64,000 nucleotides of DNA from Gilliamella sp. wkB108 (GCF_001690195.1 NZ_LZGM01000118.1:62001-126000), one strand, 5' to 3'; shown: positions 41,342 to 53,692, counted from the stretch's first letter. Made by a program: numbers and translations. The notes: generated from the letters alone by a model not told the origin.

Positions 41342-41345
41342 TTAA

Positions 41346-42173
<828 letters not shown>

Positions 42174-42188
42174 TCATACTCCTCCGAA

Positions 42189-42491
42189 TTACTCAGCGAC
42201 GCCAGCAAGGTCTAAATTTTGACCTTCTGCTAAAGTAACGTAAGCTTTTTTCCAGTCGCTACGGCGACCGATTTGTTGACCACGACGTTTAACTTTACCT
42301 TTAACGATAAGCGTATTAACGTCATCTACTTTAACTTCAAATAGTTGTTCAACTGCGGCTTTAATCTCTCTCTTAGTAGCATCTTTAGCAACTTTCAATA
42401 CTAATGTATTTGTTTTTTCCATTGAAATAGATGCTTTTTCAGAAACATGTGGTGCTCGCAGGACTTTAAGCAGACGCTCTTCACGAATCAT
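42189..42491 (-). CDS. rplW: 50S ribosomal protein L23
   Basis: A 100-residue L23 at the exit tunnel, the trigger-factor docking protein (conserved [15 protein letters not shown] region). It begins [19 protein letters not shown]. Its start overlaps the rplD stop by four bases, so coupling is expected. Confidence 0.98.
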   Translation of the reverse strand: MIREERLLKVLRAPHVSEKASISMEKTNTLVLKVAKDATKREIKAAVEQLFEVKVDDVNTLIVKGKVKRRGQQIGRRSDWKKAYVTLAEGQNLDLAGVAE

Positions 42492-43090
42492 GCTAACATC
42501 TCCTCTACTTGTTTAACAGCATCAACAGTGATAACCACTTTGTCAAATGCAATCAAACTAACTGGATCAATACCTGCCACATCACGCACATCAACTTTGT
42601 ATAAGTTACGTGCTGCTAAGAAAAGATTTTCATCAACTTCAGAAGTGATAATAAGAACATCGTTAAGTTCCATATCATTTAATTTCTGAGTTAATAATTT
42701 AGTCTTAGGTGCTTCAACAGTAAATTTTTCAACCACAATTAAACGTTCTTGACGCACTAATTCAGAGAAAATACTCTTTAATGCACCACGATACATTTTA
42801 CGGTTAACTTTTTGGCTATGATCTTGTGGTTTTGCTGCAAATGTTACACCACCGCTACGCCATATTGGGCTCTTAATAGAACCTGAACGAGCGCGACCTG
42901 TGCCTTTTTGGCGCCATGGTTTTTTGCCTGAACCAGCGATTTCTGCACGAGTTTTTTGTGCGCGAGAGCCTTGACGAGCAGCAGATGCATAAGCAACAAC
43001 TACTTGATGAACTAACGCTTCATTAAACTCACGTCCGAAGGTAGTTTCGGAAACAGAAAGCGCTTGCGCGTCTTTAACTACTAATTCCAT
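42488..43090 (-). CDS. rplD: 50S ribosomal protein L4
   Basis: A 200-residue L4, which lines the exit tunnel and in E. coli also represses the S10 operon through its leader. [19 protein letters not shown] is the tunnel loop. The ATG at 43090 ([19 protein letters not shown]) has GGAG upstream; a longer frame adds 14 unrelated residues that overlap the end of rplC. Confidence 0.97.
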   Translation of the reverse strand: MELVVKDAQALSVSETTFGREFNEALVHQVVVAYASAARQGSRAQKTRAEIAGSGKKPWRQKGTGRARSGSIKSPIWRSGGVTFAAKPQDHSQKVNRKMYRGALKSIFSELVRQERLIVVEKFTVEAPKTKLLTQKLNDMELNDVLIITSEVDENLFLAARNLYKVDVRDVAGIDPVSLIAFDKVVITVDAVKQVEEMLA

Positions 43091-43106
43091 CTCTATCTCC
43101 TTGACG

Positions 43107-43733
43107 TTAAGCCTTGATTGCCGGTTTAACAATTACGTCACTATTGATTGCACCAGGAACAGCACCTTTAATTAATAAAAGATTACGTTCTGCATCAACA
43201 CGTACAATATCTAAGTTTTGAACAGTTACACGTTCATTACCTAAGTGACCTGCCATTTTACGACCTTTAAACACTTTACCCGGAGTTTGGTTTTGACCGA
43301 TAGAGCCATGACCACGGTGTGCTAAAGAGTTACCATGTGTTGCATCTTGGGTACGGAAGTTCCAACGTTTAGTTACGCCAGCAAAACCTTTACCTTTAGA
43401 TGTACCAGTAACATCAACTTTTTTAACGTCTATAAAAATATCAACGTTAATGCTTTGACCTACAGCAAATTCGCCTTCTTCAAAACGGAATTCCCATAGA
43501 CCACGACCAGCTTCAACGCCAGCCTTAGCGAAATGACCTGCTTCAGGTTTGTTTATACGGCTTGCTTTTTTGCTACCTGTAGTAACCTGAATTGCTTGAT
43601 AACCATCATTCTCAAGTGTTTTTACTTGAGTAACGCGGTTGCTTTGAACTTCAACTACGGTGACAGGAATAGAAACACCCTCTTCGGTAAAGATTCGTGT
43701 CATTCCTACTTTACGACCGATTAAACCAATCAT
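43107..43733 (-). CDS. rplC: 50S ribosomal protein L3
   Basis: A 208-residue L3, an early assembly protein reaching the peptidyl-transferase centre. It starts [35 protein letters not shown] and [21 protein letters not shown] are diagnostic, including the glutamine that PrmB methylates. It lies 31 bp after rpsJ. Confidence 0.98.
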   Translation of the reverse strand: MIGLIGRKVGMTRIFTEEGVSIPVTVVEVQSNRVTQVKTLENDGYQAIQVTTGSKKASRINKPEAGHFAKAGVEAGRGLWEFRFEEGEFAVGQSINVDIFIDVKKVDVTGTSKGKGFAGVTKRWNFRTQDATHGNSLAHRGHGSIGQNQTPGKVFKGRKMAGHLGNERVTVQNLDIVRVDAERNLLLIKGAVPGAINSDVIVKPAIKA

Positions 43734-43764
43734 TGTTTAGACCTCTCAATCATTCAGCTCAGGA

Positions 43765-44091
<327 letters not shown>

Positions 44092-44113
44092 CTATTTAAA
44101 AGTTATAACAAAA

Positions 44114-44157
44114 GATTACTCCTCTTACCCTGTTTCGATTGACAGGAGAGTGTAATC
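44114..44157 (-). promoter_or_regulatory. S10 leader attenuator hairpin
   Basis: On the minus strand, about 40 nt before rpsJ, GATTACACTCTCCTGT pairs with ACAGG...AGAGGAGTAATC with small bulges, followed by TTTTGTT. This is a terminator-like stem in the position of the E. coli S10 attenuator, where L4 promotes early termination with NusA. The function here is inferred from position and shape. Confidence 0.65.
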
Positions 44158-44273
44158 CGTTCTTTTCGTAACCCCCAGATCGGGAGTATTGTTGATATAA
44201 TACAATATGTTATTTATTGCTTATATCTTCATACGCATTTGCTCAAAGGAAACCAATAAGCAAAGTGGTGGTA

Positions 44274-44301
44274 ATTATACGGAAATTATCAACTAATGCA
44301 A
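44274..44301 (-). promoter_or_regulatory. S10 operon promoter
   Basis: Reading the minus strand, TTGCAT (44296-44301) is followed after 16 bp by TATAAT (44274-44279). The start would give a leader of about 190 nt before rpsJ, fitting the attenuated S10 leader. Confidence 0.65.
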
Positions 44302-44417
44302 GGAGTAATTAATAATTAGCATCCTTGTAGATAAATAAATGTGTTTTGATAATGTTTAATAAAACATCGTTGTATTTTAAAATCAAATCAATTTGTTATT
44401 ATCAATTAATTATGGTC

Positions 44418-44436
44418 AGTCGCCATAAAGGCGACT
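44418..44436 (-). terminator. Hairpin after fdx (end of isc operon)
   Basis: AGTCGCC pairs with GGCGACT around a five-base loop, 3 bp beyond the fdx stop. The T-run on the minus strand is weak. It separates the isc operon from the S10 promoter region. Confidence 0.5.
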
Positions 44437-44438
44437 TA

Positions 44439-44777
44439 CTAGTGATCTTCTTTAGCGTGATTTAAGCTATATCTTGGAATCTCAACTTCCAAATCTTCAT
44501 CTGTAACACGAGCTTGACAACTTAATCGGCTCTGAGGCTCTACACCCCAAGCTTTATCAAGCATATCATCTTCTTGTTCGTCACTTTCTTCCAGTGAGTT
44601 AAATCCTTTTCGGACAATACAGTGACAAGTTGAACAGGCACAAGACATTTCACATGCATGTTCAATTTCAATATCATTACGTAATGCGACCTCTAAAATA
44701 GATTCCCCTTCCTCTGCTTCAACGGTTTTTCCTTCAGGGCAGAGATCGGCATTAGGTAAAAAAGTAATTTTTGGCAT
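44439..44777 (-). CDS. fdx: [2Fe-2S] ferredoxin of the ISC system
   Basis: A 112-residue adrenodoxin-type ferredoxin that supplies electrons for Fe-S cluster assembly. Cluster cysteines are in HACEMSCACSTCHC and SRLSCQ. The acidic central region (SLEESDEQEDDMLD) is typical. It is the last gene of iscRSUA-hscBA-fdx, 14 bp after hscA. The usual next gene, iscX, is not found before rpsJ. Confidence 0.95.
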   Translation of the reverse strand: MPKITFLPNADLCPEGKTVEAEEGESILEVALRNDIEIEHACEMSCACSTCHCIVRKGFNSLEESDEQEDDMLDKAWGVEPQSRLSCQARVTDEDLEVEIPRYSLNHAKEDH

Positions 44778-44791
44778 AATAATCTCGTTAG

Positions 44792-46651
44792 TTAGATATC
44801 ATCAACATTATGACCTGTTAATGCATGGCGAATAGAGCGATCCATACGTTTAGCAGCAAATTCCTGAGTTACGTTATCAACAATTTTAATCTGTTTTTCA
44901 ATTTCGTAACTATCGTTAGCTTGGCTAGCAGCTTGTAGCTGATGCTTAGCGGTTAAAATTTGGTTAAGTTGATGTTCATTTAATAAATCCATGTCTTTAT
45001 CTAAAGCACTTTGTAAACTTTCAAGCACTCTGGCCGCTTCAACTTTTTGCTCTGCCAACATTCTTGCTTGTTTATCCTGTTCAGCATAACTTATTGAATC
45101 TTGAATCATACTTGCAATTTCGTTATCGCTAAGCCCATAAGATGGTTTTACCTGAATAGCGGCTTCAACACCAGTTGACTTTTCCATAGCAGTAACACTT
45201 AATAAACCGTCAGCATCAACCTGGAAAGTAACTCGAATATGAGCGCCACCAGCAGGCATGGGTGGTATGCCTTGTAAAGTAAACTTGGCTAACGATCGAC
45301 AATCAGTAACCTTTTCTCGTTCACCTTGTAAAACATGGATCATCATTGCCGTTTGACCATCTTTAAATGTTGTAAACTCCTGAGCGCGAGCGCAAGGAAT
45401 GGTACTATTACGAGGAATAATCTTTTCAACTAATTCACCCATAGTTTCAATACCTAAAGATAATGGAATTACATCCAACAATAGCATATCCGAATCAGGC
45501 TTATTACCGACTAAAATGTCCGCTTGTATAGCTGCACCAATTGCAACAACCTTATCTGGATCAATAGATGTAAGAGGATTTAGTTTAAAATAATTACCCA
45601 CGAACTGGCGAACTAATGGTACGCGGGTAGAACCACCGACCATAACAACTTCTGCCACTTCATCAAGCTCGATTTTGGCATCTTTTAATGCTCTACGACA
45701 TACAGCTAAAGTTCGTTTAACTAATGGTTCAATTAATGTTTCAAACTGCGTACGAGTAATGGTCAATGACTGATTATTGAAAGTAAACAGAACCGAATCT
45801 TGCTGGCTTAATGCTATTTTCAACGCCACAGCTTGATTCATAATTTTTTGGTTAATATGAGGATCAGTATTGTTGGTCAGTCCTAGTTCTTGTTTTATAT
45901 AATCAGCAAGTAAGCGATCGAAATCATCACCACCAAGTGCCGAATCGCCACTGGTCGCTAAGACCTCAAATACACCTTTATGTAAACGCAAAATAGAAAT
46001 ATCAAAAGTTCCACCACCTAAGTCATAAACTGCGATCACACCCTCTTTACCAGAATCAAGACCATAAGCAATAGCGGCTGCTGTTGGTTCGTTCAAAAGG
46101 CGTAATACATGTAATTTGGCTAATTTGGCTGCATCTTTAGTTGCTTGTCTTTGAGCATCATCAAAATAGGCCGGAACGGTAATTACTACACCATCAATTT
46201 CGCTATTTAGTGTCTCTTTTGCTCGATTTGCTAAAGCTGTTAAAATTTCTGCGGAAACTTGAACTGGATTAACTTTGCCATTAGGTAAATTAAGAATCGG
46301 CACACCATTTGCACTTTGCGAGAACGAATAAGGGAAATATGACATATCAAGATCTGATAAACTTCTCCCCATTAATCGTTTAATCGAACTGACGGTATTT
46401 TGTGGATCATTAGCTGAATTTGCTTTGGCATTTTTTCCTACGGTAACAATAAGATTGTCATCGTGATCAAGACCATAATGCACCACCGATGGTAACAAAG
46501 GATCTCCCTCTAAATCGGGTAAAGCTTCGCATTGTCCACTTCGTACAATTGCAACTAATGAATTAGTTGTACCAAGATCAATACCTACTGCTAGGCGACG
46601 CTGATGAGGTGCTGGTGTTTGTCCCGGTTCACTGATCTGTAAAAGTACCAT
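44792..46651 (-). CDS. hscA: Fe-S protein assembly chaperone HscA (Hsp70)
   Basis: A 619-residue specialised Hsp70 that with HscB releases clusters from IscU. The ATPase domain shows [25 protein letters not shown] and [10 protein letters not shown]. The substrate domain follows from about residue 390. [19 protein letters not shown] at the N-terminus is specific to HscA rather than DnaK. It follows hscB by 36 bp. Confidence 0.96.
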   Translation of the reverse strand: MVLLQISEPGQTPAPHQRRLAVGIDLGTTNSLVAIVRSGQCEALPDLEGDPLLPSVVHYGLDHDDNLIVTVGKNAKANSANDPQNTVSSIKRLMGRSLSDLDMSYFPYSFSQSANGVPILNLPNGKVNPVQVSAEILTALANRAKETLNSEIDGVVITVPAYFDDAQRQATKDAAKLAKLHVLRLLNEPTAAAIAYGLDSGKEGVIAVYDLGGGTFDISILRLHKGVFEVLATSGDSALGGDDFDRLLADYIKQELGLTNNTDPHINQKIMNQAVALKIALSQQDSVLFTFNNQSLTITRTQFETLIEPLVKRTLAVCRRALKDAKIELDEVAEVVMVGGSTRVPLVRQFVGNYFKLNPLTSIDPDKVVAIGAAIQADILVGNKPDSDMLLLDVIPLSLGIETMGELVEKIIPRNSTIPCARAQEFTTFKDGQTAMMIHVLQGEREKVTDCRSLAKFTLQGIPPMPAGGAHIRVTFQVDADGLLSVTAMEKSTGVEAAIQVKPSYGLSDNEIASMIQDSISYAEQDKQARMLAEQKVEAARVLESLQSALDKDMDLLNEHQLNQILTAKHQLQAASQANDSYEIEKQIKIVDNVTQEFAAKRMDRSIRHALTGHNVDDI

Positions 46652-46687
46652 GTAATATATCTCTAATTGATGTTTGCTTGTCTAAAA

Positions 46688-47206
46688 TTATAAAACAAAT
46701 TGTTTTTCTTGTAATTTTTCGATTTGTTCAAGCAATCTAGTGAGGTAACGGATTTTATAGATGAGATTAAGTGCAGTTTGCCAATCTTGCTCATGAATAT
46801 AGTGCAATAACTGGTTATAAACGCTATTTTTACGTTTAATCATTTCTTTATGAAAATCATCTAATAATTCAGGATTATCCTGACTTTCAATATCATCAAG
46901 CTGTTCACGCAAAGTGAATTGCTCCATTAAAAAGTCAGGATCATGAATAATATTTTGTTCAGTCGCAACATCAAAACCTTGCAGCGATAAAAAATATTCG
47001 GCTGCACTAATCGAATTTTTTAATGTCTGGTAGCCATCATTAATCATGGCTGATTTTTGCATGATTGAGACTTTTTCATTATCCTTCGCAGAAGCAAAAT
47101 TATCTGGGTGGAACTGTTTTTGCAGCTGTTGATAATGGGTTGTTAGCATCGCCATATCAACAGGCAATTGAACAGGTAACTGAAATAACTCAAAGTAATT
47201 AACCAC
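46688..47206 (-). CDS. hscB: Co-chaperone HscB (J-protein)
   Basis: A 172-residue HscB. The J-domain (residues 1-75) contains the HPD motif in QKQFHPDNFAS, and the C-terminal three-helix domain binds IscU. It stimulates the HscA ATPase and delivers IscU. It lies 14 bp downstream of iscA. Confidence 0.95.
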   Translation of the reverse strand: MVNYFELFQLPVQLPVDMAMLTTHYQQLQKQFHPDNFASAKDNEKVSIMQKSAMINDGYQTLKNSISAAEYFLSLQGFDVATEQNIIHDPDFLMEQFTLREQLDDIESQDNPELLDDFHKEMIKRKNSVYNQLLHYIHEQDWQTALNLIYKIRYLTRLLEQIEKLQEKQFVL

Positions 47207-47220
47207 AGTAATTGCTCCAA

Positions 47221-47544
47221 TTAAACGTTAAAGCTTTCACCACAACCACATTCATTTTGTGCATTGGGATTATTAAATTTAAAGCCTTCGTTTAATCCTT
47301 CTTTAACAAAATCAAGTTCAGTCCCATCAATATAGACTAAACTTTTTTTATCTACGATAACTTTGACATTTTTGTCTTCAAACACACTGTCATCATCATT
47401 AATCACGTCGGCAAATTCCAGAACATAAGCCATACCAGAGCAACCTGATGTTTTTACACCTAATCTAAGTCCTACACCTTTACCCCGATTGGCTAAAAAG
47501 GATTGAACGCGATTAGCTGCATTATTGGTTAATGTAATAGCCAT
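47221..47544 (-). CDS. iscA: Iron-sulfur assembly protein IscA
   Basis: A 107-residue A-type carrier with the three conserved cysteines in TSGCSGMAY and ECGCGESF. It delivers iron or clusters, chiefly for [4Fe-4S] targets. Its start overlaps the iscU stop by one base. Confidence 0.96.
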   Translation of the reverse strand: MAITLTNNAANRVQSFLANRGKGVGLRLGVKTSGCSGMAYVLEFADVINDDDSVFEDKNVKVIVDKKSLVYIDGTELDFVKEGLNEGFKFNNPNAQNECGCGESFNV

Positions 47545-47930
47545 TAACTTTGCCCTTTTTTAGTTTTGTAATCTTCAATTGCAGCCTTAATGGCATCTTC
47601 AGCTAGAATTGAACAGTGAATTTTTACTGGTGGTAAAGCTAGCTCTTTGGCGATATCTGTATTTTTAATTGCCTCGGCCTCATCTAATGATTTACCTTTT
47701 ATCCATTCAGTAACCAATGAACTTGATGCAATTGCACTTCCACAACCATAAGTTTTGAATTTAGCGTCTTCAATAATACCGTCATCATTAACTTTGATTT
47801 GAAGACGCATTACATCACCACATGCTGGTGCGCCAACCATGCCACTACCGACATTAGGATCATTTTGATCAAAAGAACCAACATTACGAGGGTTTTCATA
47901 ATGATCAACTACTTTTTCGCTATATGCCAT
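47544..47930 (-). CDS. iscU: Fe-S cluster scaffold IscU
   Basis: A 128-residue scaffold on which new clusters are built. The three cysteine ligands are in [16 protein letters not shown] and [10 protein letters not shown]. The LPPVKIHC segment contains the HscA recognition motif. It lies 15 bp after iscS. Confidence 0.97.
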   Translation of the reverse strand: MAYSEKVVDHYENPRNVGSFDQNDPNVGSGMVGAPACGDVMRLQIKVNDDGIIEDAKFKTYGCGSAIASSSLVTEWIKGKSLDEAEAIKNTDIAKELALPPVKIHCSILAEDAIKAAIEDYKTKKGQS

Positions 47931-47945
47931 AATTTACTCCTAATT

Positions 47946-49160
47946 TTAATGTGCTGACCATTTAATTTTAGTTAGATCAACGCCATCTTTAAACATTTCC
48001 CAAAGTGGAGATAAATCCCTTAATTTACCAATAGATTCTCTAATCAACTTAATAACATAATCAACTTCTTCTTCAGTACTAAATCGACCAAATGAAAAGC
48101 GAATTGAACTATGTGCAAGTTCATCATTCAAACCTAACGCGCGTAAAACATATGAAGGTTCCAAACTCGCGGATGTACAAGCTGAACCCGAAGATACTGC
48201 TAAGTCTTTTAATGCCATCATCAACGATTCACCTTCAATATAAGCAAAGCTTACATTTAAAATGTTTGGCGCGCTGTGTTCTAATGAACCATTAAGATAT
48301 ACTTCTTCAATATCTTTTAGACCATTCCACAAACGATTTTTTAAGGCTAATAAACGAGGCATTTCAGTTGCCATTTCCTGTTTAGCAATATGATATGCTT
48401 CACCCATACCAACAATTTGATGAACAGGTAAAGTACCTGAACGCATACCTCTTTCATGACCACCGCCATGCATTTGTGCTTCTATTCGTACTCGCGGTTT
48501 ACGTCTTACATAAAGTCCACCGATACCTTTGGGTCCATAAATTTTATGCCCTGAAAAAGACATTAAATCCACTTTTAATTTAGTGAGATCAATTGGTAAT
48601 TTACCAACGCTTTGTGTTGCATCGACATGGAAGACAATCCCCCTTTCCCGACACATTTCACCAATTTTTTCGATATCTTGTACCACGCCTGTTTCATTAT
48701 TTACATGCATAATTGATACAACTGTTGTATCTGGACGCATTACAGCAGCTAGCTTATTAAGATCAATGATACCATCGGATTCGGGTGCTAAATAAGTCAC
48801 TTCGTATCCTTCACGCTCAAGTTGACGGCAAGTATCAAGTACTGCTTTATGTTCCGTTTTACAGGTAATAATATGTTTACCTTTGGCTTGGTTAAAATGT
48901 GCAGATCCTTTGATAGCAAGATTATCTGCTTCTGTTGCACCTGAGGTAAAAACTATTTCGCGAGAGTCTGCACCTATAAGATCAGCGATTTGATTTCGTG
49001 CAATATCAACTGCTTCTTCAGCTTGCCAGCCAAATCGGTGTGAACGTGATGCGGGATTACCAAAGATACCATCTGGAGTTAAATAGTGCATCATTTTTTC
49101 GGCAACTCTAGGATCTACAGGTGTTGTCGCTGCATAATCCATATAAATAGGTAATCTCAT
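47946..49160 (-). CDS. iscS: Cysteine desulfurase IscS
   Basis: A 404-residue pyridoxal-phosphate enzyme that takes sulfur from cysteine for Fe-S clusters and tRNA thiolation. The PLP lysine is in [12 protein letters not shown] and the active cysteine in [17 protein letters not shown]. Length equals that of E. coli IscS. It lies 36 bp after iscR. Confidence 0.97.
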   Translation of the reverse strand: MRLPIYMDYAATTPVDPRVAEKMMHYLTPDGIFGNPASRSHRFGWQAEEAVDIARNQIADLIGADSREIVFTSGATEADNLAIKGSAHFNQAKGKHIITCKTEHKAVLDTCRQLEREGYEVTYLAPESDGIIDLNKLAAVMRPDTTVVSIMHVNNETGVVQDIEKIGEMCRERGIVFHVDATQSVGKLPIDLTKLKVDLMSFSGHKIYGPKGIGGLYVRRKPRVRIEAQMHGGGHERGMRSGTLPVHQIVGMGEAYHIAKQEMATEMPRLLALKNRLWNGLKDIEEVYLNGSLEHSAPNILNVSFAYIEGESLMMALKDLAVSSGSACTSASLEPSYVLRALGLNDELAHSSIRFSFGRFSTEEEVDYVIKLIRESIGKLRDLSPLWEMFKDGVDLTKIKWSAH

Positions 49161-49196
49161 TTACTACTCCCAATTATAAATTTTATATTCTTTTTT

Positions 49197-49652
49197 TTAA
49201 TTAACTCTGACGTGCTGTATATTACTTTGTCGGTCAGCTACAGCTCTAACGTCTTTATTTTTGACTAATTCACTTAAAGTGATACTCGTTAAAAAATCAT
49301 CAATGCGTTCACTTAGATCGTTCCATAGTGTATGGGTGAGACATTTAACACCCCGTTGGCAACCCGCTTCACCATGACATTTTGTGGCATGAACTGTCTC
49401 ATCAACAGCTTTAACAATAGAACTAATCGCAATTTCATCCATACCACGACTAAGTATATAGCCACCACCAGGACCTCTAACGCTCATGACTAAGCCGTTT
49501 TTCCGTAACCGAGCAAACAATTGTTCAAGATAAGATAGTGAGATTTCCTGACGTTCTGAAATATCAGCCAGTGATACCGGTCCTGAGCCAGAATGTAATG
49601 CAACATCTAACATTGCAGTTACCGCATATCGCCCTTTTGATGTCAATTTCAT
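49197..49652 (-). CDS. iscR: Fe-S cluster-sensing regulator IscR
   Basis: A 151-residue Rrf2-family regulator. The N-terminal winged helix ([38 protein letters not shown]) is followed by the cluster ligands C-x5-C-x5-C in [14 protein letters not shown]. With its [2Fe-2S] cluster bound it represses its own operon. A matching type 1 site overlaps the promoter just upstream. It is divergent from slt. Confidence 0.96.
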   Translation of the reverse strand: MKLTSKGRYAVTAMLDVALHSGSGPVSLADISERQEISLSYLEQLFARLRKNGLVMSVRGPGGGYILSRGMDEIAISSIVKAVDETVHATKCHGEAGCQRGVKCLTHTLWNDLSERIDDFLTSITLSELVKNKDVRAVADRQSNIQHVRVN

Positions 49653-49681
49653 TAATCATTCCCCCCTGTATATTACTAAGT

Positions 49682-49713
49682 ATTGTATATATCCTCTTAA
49701 TTTAGTCAAGTAT
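49682..49713 (-). promoter_or_regulatory. iscR promoter with IscR type 1 site
   Basis: On the minus strand TTGACT (49704-49709) and TACAAT (49682-49687) are 16 bp apart. The -35 lies inside a 25-bp IscR type 1-like site (49689-49713). Its left half ATACTTGACTAAATT fits the consensus at every position and its right half at about six of ten. Holo-IscR would block this promoter. Confidence 0.72.
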
Positions 49714-49814
49714 TTAGTTGAGTGTTTTAGTGGGAATTATCCATAAGTTCTTCATCGACGAATCATAGACTTGTATGCTAATCTAATAAACTGATTTAAT
49801 ACAGGAGTTAATGG

Positions 49815-51755
49815 ATGAAGCTAGTTTTACATTTTTTGACAATAATTGGTCTATTTTTTTTAAATAGTGCTTTTGCAGATAATACAAAAGACAGTTTTCG
49901 AACTAATTTTCAAAAATGGGTAACCTATAATCAAGTTATTAGTTTTGAAGAACAAAAAGCGCTAGTTAAATCTTTACAGGATTATTCATTATATCCTTAT
50001 GTTGCGACACAATTTTTTCAAAATAATATTAAAACCGTTTCACCGGAAGAAGTCAGTGAATTTGTCGCCAAATATAATGATTTACCTGTAACTTCTTCAC
50101 TTACTCAATCTTTTTTAGCTGAGTTAACCTCTCGTCAAGATTGGAATGCAATAGTTTCCTTTCCACGCGATAACTCGACTGCTACAAATTGTCGATATCA
50201 ATATGCACTATTCCAACAAGGTAATAATCAATCGCTGTTTACCACGGTTGAAGATTTATGGAAAACAGGGAAAGAATTACCTTCCGCATGTGATCCAATA
50301 CTTGATGTGTGGGTGCAAGCAGGTAAACGAACGTCTAATTTAATACTATTACGTATTGGACTTGCGGTTGAGGCAAATAATATAAAATTTGCGCGATACC
50401 TTACTAATTTATTAAATAACGATTACAAAACCACTAAGGACAATTTATTAGCACTACTGGATAATCCACAAAAATTGGCTGATTTTTCCAAAAACATCAA
50501 AGCTAGTTCATTTACCAAACAGATTGTGTTAGCTACTTTTCCACGTTTAGTCAGAGTCAATAATAATTTAGCTCAAACTTTGTTACCTCAATTAGCGAAA
50601 CAACAAACACTAAGCGAAACAGAAGTAGATGCATTGCAAAAAAGTCTAGCAAATAGTTACTTTAATAATAATACCACTGATGAACAAATAAAATGGCGCG
50701 ATGAATATATAACCCAAAGTCATGATACGGCATTGATTGAAAAGCGCATTCGTCTGGCGATAGATGAATATAATTATACTGACATTGCTTATTGGTTAAC
50801 ACAACTCTCTCCAGAAGCCAAATCAAAAGAAGATTGGCAATATTGGCAAGCGCGTGTATTACTGAATAACAATCAAAAGAAAGAAGCAGAAGCAATTTTA
50901 AAAGCACTGTCATCCAAACGAGGTTTTTATGGCATGATAAGCGCTCAAACGCTTAATCAAACCTATTCACTTAAAAATTTATCTCGTCCAATTTCTAAAA
51001 CTGAAATCAAAGAGTTAGAAGCAAAATATAATCATCAATCCTTTGTAAAACGAATTGAAGAATTACGTTATTGGGGAATGTTATCAGAATCAAACCGCGA
51101 ATGGCGATATATGCTAAACAATAATGCAACTAATAATGAATATTTAGATTTAGCTAAATTTGCCTTTATCAGAGATTGGGGAGATTTATGTATTCAAGCC
51201 ACTATTGCTGGTAAATTATGGGATAATTGGAACGAACGTTTACCTATCATGTATCAAAAATTCTATAAAGATGCATTGAAAGATAAAGCCATTCCTTTAT
51301 CTTATACTTTAGCTATTTCTCGTCAAGAAAGTGCGCTTGATACTACTGTACAATCGCCAGTTGGTGCTAGTGGATTAATGCAATTAATGCCAAATACGGC
51401 CAAAGAGACAGCTAAAAAAGTTAGCTCAGTCATTTACTATTCACCAACTCAACTGTTTGAACCACAAACCAATATAGAGTTAGGAACTTATTTTTTAAAT
51501 AATATGTATTTAACCAATAATAATAATCGTATTTTATCCTCCGCAGCTTATAATGCAGGGCCAAATCGTGTAAAGCTTTGGCTTAATAATAGTGGTGGCA
51601 AACTTGATGCAGTAGCGTTTATAGATAGTATTCCGTTTACAGAAACACGTAATTATGTGAAAAATGTCTTAGTTTACGACTATATTTATCAGATAATTTT
51701 AGGCAAACCGAATAACAATATTCTTACTGAAAATGAAATTAACAGACAATATTAA
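49815..51755 (+). CDS. slt: Soluble lytic murein transglycosylase Slt70
   Basis: A 646-residue periplasmic lytic transglycosylase that cleaves peptidoglycan with formation of anhydromuropeptides. A signal peptide (about residues 1-21, cleaved after FA) precedes the long superhelical domain. The C-terminal lysozyme-like domain has the catalytic glutamate E505 in ISRQESAL, then SPVGASGLMQLMPNTA and AAYNAGPNRV. It overlaps trpR by one base, as part of the conserved slt-trpR pair. Confidence 0.95.
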   Translation: MKLVLHFLTIIGLFFLNSAFADNTKDSFRTNFQKWVTYNQVISFEEQKALVKSLQDYSLYPYVATQFFQNNIKTVSPEEVSEFVAKYNDLPVTSSLTQSFLAELTSRQDWNAIVSFPRDNSTATNCRYQYALFQQGNNQSLFTTVEDLWKTGKELPSACDPILDVWVQAGKRTSNLILLRIGLAVEANNIKFARYLTNLLNNDYKTTKDNLLALLDNPQKLADFSKNIKASSFTKQIVLATFPRLVRVNNNLAQTLLPQLAKQQTLSETEVDALQKSLANSYFNNNTTDEQIKWRDEYITQSHDTALIEKRIRLAIDEYNYTDIAYWLTQLSPEAKSKEDWQYWQARVLLNNNQKKEAEAILKALSSKRGFYGMISAQTLNQTYSLKNLSRPISKTEIKELEAKYNHQSFVKRIEELRYWGMLSESNREWRYMLNNNATNNEYLDLAKFAFIRDWGDLCIQATIAGKLWDNWNERLPIMYQKFYKDALKDKAIPLSYTLAISRQESALDTTVQSPVGASGLMQLMPNTAKETAKKVSSVIYYSPTQLFEPQTNIELGTYFLNNMYLTNNNNRILSSAAYNAGPNRVKLWLNNSGGKLDAVAFIDSIPFTETRNYVKNVLVYDYIYQIILGKPNNNILTENEINRQY

Positions 51756-52057
51756 TGGTATTTACAATGAAAGCTGAACAATGGCAACAAACTGTTGAAA
51801 TATTACATCAAGCCTTTAATGAAGGATATTCAATTGATATATTAAAATTACTTTTGACCGCTGACGAACGAGATGCCTTAATTACACGAGTAAAAATCAT
51901 TCACTCATTACTTGATGGCTCAATTAATCAACGTCAGCTCAAAGAACAATTAGGTATAGGCATTGCAACGGTAACACGTGGTTCAAATAGCCTAAAAGAA
52001 GCAACACCAGAATTTAAGACATGGTTAGAAAAAAACTTATTGAAGTCAGATGTATAA
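51755..52057 (+). CDS. trpR: Trp operon repressor TrpR
   Basis: A 100-residue tryptophan-dependent repressor. The HTH is in QRQLKEQLGIGIATVTRGSNSLKEA, very close to E. coli TrpR, and LLTADERDALITRVKI matches the core helices. It is about eight residues shorter at the N-terminus. The start at 51755 overlaps the slt stop; an ATG at 51767 is possible. The trp operon itself is not in the window. Confidence 0.93.
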   Translation: MVFTMKAEQWQQTVEILHQAFNEGYSIDILKLLLTADERDALITRVKIIHSLLDGSINQRQLKEQLGIGIATVTRGSNSLKEATPEFKTWLEKNLLKSDV

Positions 52058-52111
52058 TTACCAAGATCTCTTAAAATTATAAATAATTAAACCATCATTT
52101 TGCCTGTGTAA

Positions 52112-53026
52112 TCAAAGCTCTTGTTGGATATCAACTTCATTTTTGGTCACCACAGGTACACAATAATCGCACTCCATATTTTTAATATCTTTAACCGATT
52201 CGACAGTTTCGTTTAGGCGATTATGATGGATTTCAATTAAGCATCCTGAACGTAAACAGACTTGTAAAGCAGGCATTGCAGCTAAATGGACTTGTGAAAT
52301 AAAATCTCTGAAATTTTCAGGGGGGCCCATATATTTAAAACAGAGGTAAAGTCCACCTTCACTGACATATTGTTCGATATGTTCAAGGTGATTATTATGA
52401 TCTAAAGCAATAGTATAGAGAAGCTCTTGTTCATTGGCGTTGTCTTTACTTTTTAAAATACGATTAAAAGCATAAATTTTATCAGGAAGGTTTTCACCTT
52501 TATGTGGGTAGCGTGATAAATAGTTTTGAAAAAATTGAGCTCTTAGCTTATTTTCTTCATCAAGTAATTTACCCAAATTACAATTATTCTTATATGAAAT
52601 TCCCCAAAAAGTTTGCCTCGGCATATTAACAAATTTAGGTTCAGGTAGGGTCAGTTGACTTTTATTTAACTCAATTGCGGGTGTTAATCCTGTTGGATCC
52701 CAAAATTCACCTCGACGATAGCTTGCTGGCGTTTCATTAAACTGTTTTTTAAATGAACGTGTAAATGTTTGTTGTGAATCAAAACGATATTGCATTGCTA
52801 TATCTAAAATGGGTTTACTCGTCATTCGTAATGATAGCGCTGCATAGGTTAAACGGCGATGACGTATATAAGTACCGAGTACTTGACCAGTAACTTCTTT
52901 AAACATTCGCTGTAAGTGCCATTTGGAATAACCTGATTTTTGCGCCACATTATCAATAGATAACGGCTGCTCAAGATTTTTTTCAATCCAAGCGATTAGA
53001 GCTGAAATAATGCTAACTTGATTCAT
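52112..53026 (-). CDS. rob: AraC-family regulator, Rob homologue
   Basis: A 304-residue protein. The N-terminal AraC/XylS DNA-binding domain (residues 1-110, SGYSKWHLQRMFKEVTG and YRFDSQQTFTRSFKKQF) is nearly that of E. coli Rob. The C-terminal GyrI-like domain (about 125-290) may bind ligands. Rob activates stress and efflux genes of the mar/sox/rob type. It is located close to slt-trpR, as in E. coli. About 15 residues longer than E. coli Rob. Confidence 0.88.
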   Translation of the reverse strand: MNQVSIISALIAWIEKNLEQPLSIDNVAQKSGYSKWHLQRMFKEVTGQVLGTYIRHRRLTYAALSLRMTSKPILDIAMQYRFDSQQTFTRSFKKQFNETPASYRRGEFWDPTGLTPAIELNKSQLTLPEPKFVNMPRQTFWGISYKNNCNLGKLLDEENKLRAQFFQNYLSRYPHKGENLPDKIYAFNRILKSKDNANEQELLYTIALDHNNHLEHIEQYVSEGGLYLCFKYMGPPENFRDFISQVHLAAMPALQVCLRSGCLIEIHHNRLNETVESVKDIKNMECDYCVPVVTKNEVDIQQEL

Positions 53027-53110
53027 AACACCCCATCATAATATCAACTGACAGATATCGTGCGATTATGACTTAATCTTAGCAATAAGCAAGATTTAAA
53101 TAAAATTATT

Positions 53111-53692
53111 TTAATAATAAGAGTGAGTTCCAGCTTGATGTTCGGTGATATCTTTCACGCCTGCCAACTCTGGGAATTCGGCTAATAATTGCTTTTCTAT
53201 CCCTTCTTTTAAAGTGTAATCAACCATTGAACAACCATTACAACCTCCACCAAATTGTAACACGACATAATTATCTTCCGTCAATTCAACTAAACTGACA
53301 TGCCCACCGTGACTTGCTAGTTGTGGGTTGACTTGTGCTTGAATTGCATAATTAACTCGTTCAATCAATGGCGCATCATCCGCAACCTTTTTCATCTTGG
53401 AGTTTGGCGCTTTTAAAGTTAATTGTGAACCCAATTCGTCGGTAACATAGTCAATTACGGTTTCTTCCAAAAAAGGCGCACTAATTTCATCAATATACAC
53501 TGAAAAACCAGACTGTTTTTCTTCGATATCACTATCCTCAATAGTATCGGCAGGGCAGTATGAAACACCACATTCAGCAGTAGGTGTACCTGGATTAATA
53601 ACAAATACTCGGATTTGAGTTCCTTCAGCTTGATTAGCAAGTAACTTTTTAAAATGTTGTTGCGCTGATTCAGAAATGGTAATAATAGACAT
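53111..53692 (-). CDS. nfuA: Fe-S biogenesis protein NfuA
   Basis: A 193-residue carrier of [4Fe-4S] clusters. The N-terminal degenerate A-type domain ([24 protein letters not shown]) precedes a Nfu domain with the CxxC in [12 protein letters not shown]. It delivers clusters under stress. It ends [11 protein letters not shown] like the E. coli protein. gntX lies upstream on the same strand. Confidence 0.96.
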   Translation of the reverse strand: MSIITISESAQQHFKKLLANQAEGTQIRVFVINPGTPTAECGVSYCPADTIEDSDIEEKQSGFSVYIDEISAPFLEETVIDYVTDELGSQLTLKAPNSKMKKVADDAPLIERVNYAIQAQVNPQLASHGGHVSLVELTEDNYVVLQFGGGCNGCSMVDYTLKEGIEKQLLAEFPELAGVKDITEHQAGTHSYY

